Below, one piece after another: positions 24,648 to 31,329 of a stretch of 64,000 nt of DNA (the stretch's first letter is position 1; each line of letters opens with the position of its first letter). Made by a program: the position numbers and the translations under genes. The DNA is from Palsa-89 sp963824345 (GTDB taxonomy: Bacteria > Acidobacteriota > Terriglobia > Bryobacterales > Bryobacteraceae), in NCBI GenBank assembly GCA_963824345.1, contig CAWGOZ010000011.1:62001-126000 (forward strand), written 5' to 3'. The notes under the pieces were generated by a model. That model searched no databases. It was not told where the DNA came from and worked only from the letters and a program-made list of their open reading frames with translations.

Positions 24648-25027
24648 GAGTTGCGCTGGACACCACCCGGCTCACCGATCTGTTTCGAGGCGACGCGGAG
24701 TTGGCGGATCGGCTGGGCGAATGCGATGAAGTCTGGATCCCGTTGATGGTTATAGCCGAGATCAAGGCAGGGTTCTACGGCGGCGCCCGGCAACACCGCA
24801 ACGAGCTTCTTCTCCAGACCTTCCTGGCCAAGCCGACGGTAGGAATTCTGCTTCCGGGGCGGGACACCGCCGAGCATTACGGGCGCCTGTTTGTACAGCT
24901 CAAACGCGCTGGAACCCCGATCCCGGACAATGACCTTTGGATTGCGGCGCTGGTGCTGCAGCATGATCTCCCGCTGATCACGCGCGACGGGCACTTCGAG
25001 AGTGTTCCACAGTTATTGCGCGGCTAG
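24638..25027 (+). CDS. VapC-type PIN-domain RNase toxin
   Basis: About 129 residues forming a complete PIN domain: D in VALDTTRLTDLF, E in PLMVIAEIKAG, D in IPDNDLWIAALVL and D in LPLITRDGHFE, the four acidic residues that hold the catalytic metals. The start is GTG at 24638 (VEVRVALD), ten bases inside the antitoxin stop; a TTG three codons upstream is also possible. VapC toxins cleave tRNA or rRNA and are neutralised by the cognate antitoxin. Unlike the toxin remnant at 17512, this copy is intact. Confidence 0.9.
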   Translation: MEVRVALDTTRLTDLFRGDAELADRLGECDEVWIPLMVIAEIKAGFYGGARQHRNELLLQTFLAKPTVGILLPGRDTAEHYGRLFVQLKRAGTPIPDNDLWIAALVLQHDLPLITRDGHFESVPQLLRG

Positions 25028-25069
25028 CCGCTGACAGCTCCCGCCAGCGGATTGTTATTCTGATAAAGG

Positions 25070-27895
25070 GTGTCCTCGCCGTCATCGATTACCATTCTGC
25101 CTCCAGAAAATTGGCGCAGCCGTGTAGGACATTGGACAGACGGCCAGGCGCTGCTCCAATACGAAGACAAAATCCTGCTGCTGCTGACGCTGATTATCGG
25201 CGCGCTGGTGGGCCTGGTGGTCGCGGCTTTCATCTATGTCACCGAGGATTTGGGCGCCCGCATGTATCCGGCTGGAGGGGCGGCCTGGCGGCGAGTCCTG
25301 ATTCCCACCGGCGGCGCTCTTTTCACCGGTTATCTGCTCGCGCGCTTCTTCCCGAACGCCCGCGGCAGCGGTATCCCACAGACCAAAGCGGCGCTGTTTC
25401 TGCGCGACGGTTATATCAGGCTACGCACCGTGCTCGGGAAGTTCGGGTGCTGCTCGGCATCGCTCGCCAGCGGTATTGCGCTGGGCCGCGAAGGACCGTC
25501 GGTGCAGGTGGGAGCGGGAATCGCATCGGTGCTTGGGCGACGTCTGGGATTGGGTCCCAGCAGAATCCGCGAGCTGATTCCGGTGGGAGCGGCGGCGGCT
25601 CTCGCGGCGGCGTTCAACACACCCGTGGCAGCCGTACTATTCACGCTGGAGGAGGTGATGGGCGATCTTCACGCGCCGGTGCTGGGCTCCATCGTACTCG
25701 GCTCCGCAACGTCTTGGGTCACCCTGCACCTGTTATTGGGCGATGAGCCGCTGTTCCACGTTCCGTCCTACCAGCTGGTGAGCCCGATCGAATTCATCAC
25801 CTACGCGGTGTTGGGAATCGCGGGCGGATTGGTCTCGGTGGCTTTCGTCAAGCTGCTGCTAGGGATTCGGAAGTATTTCCTGGGCCTGCCCAAGTGGTCC
25901 GAATGGTTGCAACCAGCGGCGGGCGGCCTGCTGGTAGGTCTCATGGGGTGGTTCGTGCCCGATGTTCTTGGAGTTGGCTACAGTCACGTGAGCGAAGCGC
26001 TCAACGGGCAGATGGCGCTCGAGATCATGGCGCTGCTGGTGGTGTTGAAAGTGATCGCGACGGCCAGCTGCTACGGTAGTGGAAATGCGGGCGGCATCTT
26101 CGGCCCGGCCCTGTTTATCGGCGCCATGCTGGGCGGCACCGTGGGAACGGTGGCCCATCAAATCCTGCCGGACTTCACCGGCGGCGTCGGCGCGTATGCG
26201 CTGGTGGGCATGGGCGCGCTCTTCGCGGGCATCGTACGCGTGCCGCTCACCTCCGTGATCATGATTTTCGAGATGACGCGCGATTACTCCATCATCGTGC
26301 CCCTCATGATCGCGAACCTGATCAGTTACTACATCTCGTACCGGCTGCAAAAGGAACCCATCTACGAGGCCTTGCAACATCAGGATGGGATCCATCTTCC
26401 GTCCGGCCTCCGCTACCGGCAAGGACTCATGATTGTCCGCGACGCCGCCGAAGCCCCTCAACACACGCTTTCGATCACCGACCGGGTGGAAGACGCTCTG
26501 AAGTGTCTCGACACGGATCACAACGCATGGCCAGTGATGGATGGGACGGATGGCAGCCGCCTGGCGGGCATGATCGCGCTGGAAAAAGTGGAGCGGGAGA
26601 TGGCCGCGGGTCATGGGACGCGAGCGCTGGCTGAATTGCTGCCGCTGAATACTCCCACGCCGCTGCTGACCAATGAGAACTTCCCCCATCTGCACATGGA
26701 TCATCCGCTGGACATCGCGCTGCGGCGCATGGCGCAGACCAAATTGAACTTCCTCCCGGTGGTGGGGCGGGCCGATATCCGCGACCTGAGAGGCATGGTC
26801 TCGCTCAGCGACATCCTCCAAGCCTACGGCGTGCAGGAAAAAACCGGTGAGGTGCATGCCGCCAGCGAAGAGATTCGCGCATCGCGGGGATTAGTGCCGG
26901 GGGTAATCGCCGCGGGCCTTGCGGTGGTGTTGGTGATTGGATTCCTCAACTACCACTACCGGTCGGAACGATCGCAACGTGCGGCGGAGTACTACAAGGC
27001 CGGCAACGAGCTGCTGCAGCAGGACCGCGATGATGAAGCGGTCCAGCAATTCCGCGATGCGTTATCACGGGCGCCTGGAAATGAGCAGTACCGGCTGGGA
27101 TTGGGCCTTGCGCTGGCCAAAGCCAATCATCCAGCGGAAGCCTCGGTTTATTTGAATGCGCTGTTGAAGCGCGATCCGGAGAGTGCGCTCGCGAGTCTGG
27201 CGGAAGCGCGAATCGCGGCGGCGCAAAGTAAGACCGGCGTGGCCGTGACCTTGTACCGCCGGGCGATCGATGGCTCTTGGCCCGCGGGTGAGGGACCGAC
27301 CCGCCTCCAGGCCCGGTTTGAGCTGGCGGCGCTACTTCAAAAGACCGGGCAAAAGACCCAGGCTGTTGCCGAGCTGCTAGCCGCGGCCGGTTCGGCTGCG
27401 CACGACACTGCGGTGCAGAATCAGATCGGACGGACGCTGCTCGGTTATGGAGCCACTCGGGAGGCAGCGGATGTCTTTCGGGATGTGATCAAGACGGACG
27501 ACCGCAATGCGAACGCCTATGCGGGCCTGGGGTCCGCCGACCTTACATTGGAGAATTACGAGGACGCCCGCGATGCCTTCGGCAAAGCGCTCCAGTGGAA
27601 CCCGGCGGACGTTACGAGCAGGAAGCAGCTGGACCTGACCCAAAGCGTGCTGGCGCTGGATCCAAACGCGCGCGGGTTAAGAGCGTCCGAACGCTACCAA
27701 CGCAGCAAAGATCTACTCCAGGCGGAGTGGCTGCGCTTCGAGCACTGCCAACCCGGCGGCCAAGCGCCATCTCCCTCGCGTAAGACCGAGACGAATCTCG
27801 CGTTGGCCGAGGATCTATGGAAGCAGGATCGAAAGCTTTGCGGCGCTTCCAATGACGCAGTTGAGCGTGTGATGGCCCGGCTGTCGAAGCAATGA
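25070..27895 (+). CDS. ClC-family chloride channel/transporter fused to CBS pair, an extra membrane helix and TPR domain
   Basis: A 941-residue single frame. The ClC core spans about 35-440: GSGIP at 99-103, GREGPSVQVGAG with the gating Glu E141, and NAGGIFGPALFIGAMLGG near 337. The external-gate Glu is kept, as in proton-coupled antiporters and fast-gated channels. A CBS pair follows (about 455-600: VEDALKCLDTDHNAWPVMD, ALRRMAQTKLNFLPVVGRAD). After it comes a hydrophobic helix (608-627: VPGVIAAGLAVVLVIGFLNY) and about 270 residues of TPR-like repeats (AAEYYKAGNELLQQDRDDEA, GYGATREAADVFRDVIKTDD, AYAGLGSADLTLENYEDARD). The extra helix should export the TPR part to the periplasm. Start GTG 25070 gives the whole N-terminal helix. 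Confidence 0.9.
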   Translation: MSSPSSITILPPENWRSRVGHWTDGQALLQYEDKILLLLTLIIGALVGLVVAAFIYVTEDLGARMYPAGGAAWRRVLIPTGGALFTGYLLARFFPNARGSGIPQTKAALFLRDGYIRLRTVLGKFGCCSASLASGIALGREGPSVQVGAGIASVLGRRLGLGPSRIRELIPVGAAAALAAAFNTPVAAVLFTLEEVMGDLHAPVLGSIVLGSATSWVTLHLLLGDEPLFHVPSYQLVSPIEFITYAVLGIAGGLVSVAFVKLLLGIRKYFLGLPKWSEWLQPAAGGLLVGLMGWFVPDVLGVGYSHVSEALNGQMALEIMALLVVLKVIATASCYGSGNAGGIFGPALFIGAMLGGTVGTVAHQILPDFTGGVGAYALVGMGALFAGIVRVPLTSVIMIFEMTRDYSIIVPLMIANLISYYISYRLQKEPIYEALQHQDGIHLPSGLRYRQGLMIVRDAAEAPQHTLSITDRVEDALKCLDTDHNAWPVMDGTDGSRLAGMIALEKVEREMAAGHGTRALAELLPLNTPTPLLTNENFPHLHMDHPLDIALRRMAQTKLNFLPVVGRADIRDLRGMVSLSDILQAYGVQEKTGEVHAASEEIRASRGLVPGVIAAGLAVVLVIGFLNYHYRSERSQRAAEYYKAGNELLQQDRDDEAVQQFRDALSRAPGNEQYRLGLGLALAKANHPAEASVYLNALLKRDPESALASLAEARIAAAQSKTGVAVTLYRRAIDGSWPAGEGPTRLQARFELAALLQKTGQKTQAVAELLAAAGSAAHDTAVQNQIGRTLLGYGATREAADVFRDVIKTDDRNANAYAGLGSADLTLENYEDARDAFGKALQWNPADVTSRKQLDLTQSVLALDPNARGLRASERYQRSKDLLQAEWLRFEHCQPGGQAPSPSRKTETNLALAEDLWKQDRKLCGASNDAVERVMARLSKQ

Positions 27896-27932
27896 AATTC
27901 CGAATTCTGGCTTCTGAATCCTGAATTCCGAC

Positions 27933-28520
27933 TTAATTACTGGCACCCGCCTGCGTGATGTGCGTGCGGCGATTCTTCTGCCAGCAGGCCTCATCGTGGT
28001 CGGTACAAACCGGTTTCTCTTTGCCGTAACTGATGGTCGCCAGTTGGTTGTTGGGTAATCCCAGGGTCGCCAGATATTCTTTGGTCTGCTGGGCGCGCGC
28101 ATCTCCCAATGCCAGATTGTATTCGTCCGAGCCGCGCTCGTCGCAATACCCTTCCACCGTCAGTTTGAAAGCCGGATACTGCTTGATGATGTCGGCCAGG
28201 GTCTGGGCGTCTGTCTTCAGTGCGGCTTCGGCGTCCGGGCGCAGCGTGTGCTGATTGTAATCGAAATAAGCGTCCTGGATGCGGTTGAGCAGATCCTGGA
28301 TGCGGGCGCGCGTAGCGGCGTCGGGCATGTTCGGCCGGGAATTGGTGGCCACCTGCGACGGCTGCGAATATGGTTGCGCGGGCGCCGGTCGGGACGCAGC
28401 CGCTGGCGCGATGGGCGTCGGAGCGGGCGCCGGAGCCTTCGCAGCCACCTTCTTCGCGCATCCGGCGAACGTCATGGAAAGCGCTATCAGGGCCGCGCAA
28501 GCCAAATATCGAGATTTCAT
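27933..28520 (-). CDS. pal: Peptidoglycan-associated lipoprotein
   Basis: 195 residues. A lipoprotein signal peptide with lipobox FAGC (Cys near residue 21), an Ala/Pro linker (about 25-62) and an OmpA-like C-terminal domain starting at IQDAYFDYNQHTLRPDAEAAL. The peptidoglycan-binding stretch GYCDERGSDEYNLALGDARAQ is complete. Pal tethers the outer membrane to peptidoglycan with the Tol system. The tail contains ACWQKNRRTHI, typical of the family. It is convergent with the ClC gene and divergent from the NarX-type kinase. Confidence 0.95.
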   Translation of the reverse strand: MKSRYLACAALIALSMTFAGCAKKVAAKAPAPAPTPIAPAAASRPAPAQPYSQPSQVATNSRPNMPDAATRARIQDLLNRIQDAYFDYNQHTLRPDAEAALKTDAQTLADIIKQYPAFKLTVEGYCDERGSDEYNLALGDARAQQTKEYLATLGLPNNQLATISYGKEKPVCTDHDEACWQKNRRTHITQAGASN

Positions 28521-28750
28521 TCAAAGCCTCCTAAGGGTTCGTGTTTACAGAATATCGGCGGTTAGCGCCCTAAAGAATCCCGTTGTCACTGTATTTCCGT
28601 CAGCCATTACCCTTAGTACTTGCTAGCTTAAGCTTCTTATACAGGATGCACGCGATTCCCGCATCGTGCTCCCTGCTTTACCTTAAAATTGTGTGGTTTC
28701 GTCCCGCCGCCGAACCGGTCCCGCATGCCGTCGAATACACTGGGGGAAGA

Positions 28751-30163
28751 ATGCGGCAACGCCCGGGAGTGGTTTTGGTGGCGGGATTTGGCGGCCTGTT
28801 GTTGATCATGGCGGCGGCTGAAGCCGGCACTTTGCTGTTCCTCAATAGCCTGCGCCACAACGATTCCGCGCTGCAGGCTCGCTTTCTGGCCCGCAATCGG
28901 ACGCTGGAACGGATTCGGTCTAACATCTATCTCTCGGGAACCTTCGTCAGAGATTCGTTGCTTGCCCCCGAACAATCCGGGGCGCGGGCGCAACTGGCGG
29001 CGCTGGATGGGCTGCGGCTTGACTCGGAACGCGCTCTGAACAGCTACGCCGCGGACCTGGAGCCGGAAGAGGCCGGGCCGTTTCAGGATTTACGGTCTCA
29101 GATTGAAGCCTATTGGAAGGTGCTGGACCGTACCTTTGCATGGACAGCCGACGAGCGCGGAAAATACCGCTATGCTTTTTTCTACGAAGAGCTGGTCCCA
29201 CGCCGAACGTCCATGCTGCAGATCGCCGATCGGGTGGAGGCGTTGAACGAAGAAGCTCTCAGGCGGGGCAATGTGAAACTGGGCGACCTGTTCGGACGGC
29301 TCCAACTGGGCCTGCTGGCCATGATCGCGGTCACCCTGCTGGGCGGAGTCACGTTGGCCGCTTTCACCATCTTCCACATCTTGAAGCTGGAAGGCGAGGT
29401 CCAGCGGCGGCTGAAGGAAAGCGTGCATTCGCAAGCCAGTCTCCAGGAGCTTTCGGCCCGCCTGGTGCGGGCGCAGGAAGAGGAGCGGCGCGCCTTGTCG
29501 CGCGAACTGCACGATGAAGTGGCTCAGGCCTTTTCGGCGGTCCTGATGGAAGCCGAAAATCTGCTCGATCTGGACCCGGCGCCGGAAGTGCGGGCGCATC
29601 TGGATTCCATCCGGGGCGTGGCCGAGAAGGGCATGAACGAGATCCGCAACATGGCCCTGCTGCTGCGGCCTTCCATGCTGGACGATTTTGGGCTGCTGCC
29701 GGCTCTGGAATGGCAGGCTCGCGAGATCGGAAAACGCACCGGGCTGCGCGTCCGGGTGGCGAGTGAAATCTCCGGCGAGTTGCCCGAGGAGCACAAGAGC
29801 TGCGTGTACCGGGTGGTGCAGGAAGCGCTGAATAATTGCGCCCAGCATGCCCAGGCTACGGCGGCGCAAGTCACGGTGCGGCACGCGGATGGTCAGATTC
29901 TGGTGACCGTGCAGGATGACGGCAGCGGGTTCGATCCGGAGCGAGTGCGTGGATTGGGCCTGCTCGGCATGGAAGAACGCGCGCGGCATCTGGGCGGCTC
30001 GTTCCACATTGATTCGCGGCCAGGCCGCGGAACGCTGCTGCACGTGACGCTGCCATTGGCGGCCATCTCTGAAGCCGTCCAGACGGATCGGGTGGCGCTG
30101 GAGCCGGCGCTCACGTGGAATGGAGGGCTGACGGATGGAGCAGATCCGCATCCTGCTGGCTGA
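28751..30163 (+). CDS. NarX/DegS-type sensor histidine kinase
   Basis: About 470 residues from the ATG at 28751, after a G-rich ribosome site; an in-frame start at 28583 would add non-family residues. A first membrane helix (about 9-30), an extracytoplasmic sensor region of about 150 residues with helical Arg/Glu character (4HB_MCP-like), a second helix near 185-205 and a HAMP-like linker come before the HisKA_3 box LSRELHDEVAQAFSAVLMEA, with phosphoacceptor H254. The ATPase domain has N-box VVQEALNNCAQHA and G-box GLGLLGMEERARHLGG. Its stop overlaps the NarL-type regulator by 29 bases. Confidence 0.92.
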   Translation: MRQRPGVVLVAGFGGLLLIMAAAEAGTLLFLNSLRHNDSALQARFLARNRTLERIRSNIYLSGTFVRDSLLAPEQSGARAQLAALDGLRLDSERALNSYAADLEPEEAGPFQDLRSQIEAYWKVLDRTFAWTADERGKYRYAFFYEELVPRRTSMLQIADRVEALNEEALRRGNVKLGDLFGRLQLGLLAMIAVTLLGGVTLAAFTIFHILKLEGEVQRRLKESVHSQASLQELSARLVRAQEEERRALSRELHDEVAQAFSAVLMEAENLLDLDPAPEVRAHLDSIRGVAEKGMNEIRNMALLLRPSMLDDFGLLPALEWQAREIGKRTGLRVRVASEISGELPEEHKSCVYRVVQEALNNCAQHAQATAAQVTVRHADGQILVTVQDDGSGFDPERVRGLGLLGMEERARHLGGSFHIDSRPGRGTLLHVTLPLAAISEAVQTDRVALEPALTWNGGLTDGADPHPAG

Positions 30164-30785
30164 CGATCACAACATCCTGCGCGACGGAATGCGCCTTCTA
30201 TTGGAAAGGCAGCCCGGATTCCTGGTGGTGGGAGAAGCGGCGGATGGACGCGGGACGCTGCAATTGGCCGAGGATCAGCGGCCGGACGTAGTTATCATGG
30301 ACATCGCGATGCCCAACATGAACGGCATTGAGGCCACCCGGCGCATCGTGGAGAAGCATCCCCAAATCGGCGTTGTGATTCTGAGCATGCATCACGACGA
30401 GAGCTACGTCATCCGCTCGCTCAAAGCGGGGGCCAGAGCCTATCTGCTGAAAGATGCGCTCAAGACCGAGCTGATCGCGGCCATTCACGCCGTGGTGGAA
30501 GGGCGCTCCTTCTTCAGTCCCAAGGTCAGCCGGATTCTGCAGGAGGACTATATCCAGGCGCTGGAACGCAAAGACGCCGACGACAGCTATGAATTGCTGA
30601 CCGGCCGCGAGCGCGAGATTCTTCAGTTGGTCGCCGAAGGTAAAACCAACAAGGAAGTGGCCAACACGCTGAACCTGAGTTTGTACACCGTGGACACGCA
30701 TCGCACGCATATTTTGCAGAAGTTGAATCTGCATAGCGTGCCGGAGTTGATCCTTTACGCGGTACGCAAGGGAATTATTTCGTGA
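30135..30785 (+). CDS. NarL/FixJ-family response regulator
   Basis: 216 residues. The receiver domain runs 1-125, with acidic pocket LADDHN at 8-13, phosphoacceptor D56 in VIMDIAMPNMNG and K near 106 in YLLKDALK. The LuxR-type helix-turn-helix is at about 152-216 (LTGREREILQLVAEGKTNKEV and the recognition helix LSLYTVDTHRTHILQKL). It is translated with the preceding kinase and activates or represses target promoters; targets are unknown. Confidence 0.95.
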   Translation: MEQIRILLADDHNILRDGMRLLLERQPGFLVVGEAADGRGTLQLAEDQRPDVVIMDIAMPNMNGIEATRRIVEKHPQIGVVILSMHHDESYVIRSLKAGARAYLLKDALKTELIAAIHAVVEGRSFFSPKVSRILQEDYIQALERKDADDSYELLTGREREILQLVAEGKTNKEVANTLNLSLYTVDTHRTHILQKLNLHSVPELILYAVRKGIIS

Positions 30786-31278
30786 TTGGTTCGGAATTGT
30801 CGGTCACATAAACTTCCATCACGATGCTCACATGACCTTCCAGAAAGTGCCCGCCCCTGGTGCTGCCGTCCGGCAATCCGACCACCGCGTGCGCATGAAC
30901 GTAGGGCTTGCCATTCCGCATGGAAATACTGCCGGCGAAGGATAGCACTTCGGCCTCCTGGTCAATCTCGAGTTTCTTGAAGGCGCGCAAGTCAGGATTG
31001 GTCCAGCCCAGCAGCGCGGAACTCAAGGCGCCCACGCCGGTGAAGTGTCCCGCTGTGATGTGATTCTTCTCGGCGAACTCGGTCAGGCCAGACGCTACTT
31101 CGTCGCCCTTGCCGAAGGTGACCTGGTAGGTATGGCCGGACGGGCCCAGGTCTTTCACTTTCATGGCCGGGGCAAGTCCGCGCTCGGTGATCTCCCGGCG
31201 CACGACGTAGCCGTCGGGAAGCGCCTGGGTTTGAGCCAGCGCCGCGCCCACCGTCAGAATCACCAACAATGGTTTCAT
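30775..31278 (-). CDS. Exported PPC/DUF296-domain protein
   Basis: 167 residues: a signal peptide (MKPLLVILTVGAALAQTQA) followed by a PPC (plant and prokaryote conserved, DUF296) domain. TYQVTFGKGDEVASGLTEFAEKN is the first half, HFTGVGALSSALLGW the central strand-turn, and KPYVHAHAVVGLPDGSTRGGHFLEGHVSIVMEVYV carries the HxH...H metal-binding set of bacterial PPC proteins. Most PPC proteins are cytosolic or part of AT-hook DNA-binding proteins, so the secretion signal is unusual. It overlaps the NarL regulator's end by 11 bases, convergently. Confidence 0.87.
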   Translation of the reverse strand: MKPLLVILTVGAALAQTQALPDGYVVRREITERGLAPAMKVKDLGPSGHTYQVTFGKGDEVASGLTEFAEKNHITAGHFTGVGALSSALLGWTNPDLRAFKKLEIDQEAEVLSFAGSISMRNGKPYVHAHAVVGLPDGSTRGGHFLEGHVSIVMEVYVTDNSEPITK

Positions 31279-31294
31279 TCACGTACCCTCCATC

Positions 31295-31326
31295 AAGACC
31301 GCTCCCTTATTATGGTCGCGGCTCGG
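31295..31326. repeat. Intergenic repeat, copy 1 of 3 in the window
   Basis: Between the DUF296 start and the S53 protease stop lies AAGACCGCTCCCTTATTATG followed by GTCGCGGCTCGG. Near-identical motifs occur at 43004-43033 and 57085-57117. Shared core: ACCGC, a CCCTTA block, then GGTCGCGGCTC. No coding role seen; probably a dispersed palindromic element or regulatory motif. Confidence 0.6.
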
Positions 31327-31329
31327 AAA

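Noticed and set aside
29090..30151. 353-codon minus frame over the NarX-type kinase
   Set aside because: His/Gln/Arg-rich shadow lying wholly inside the kinase gene.
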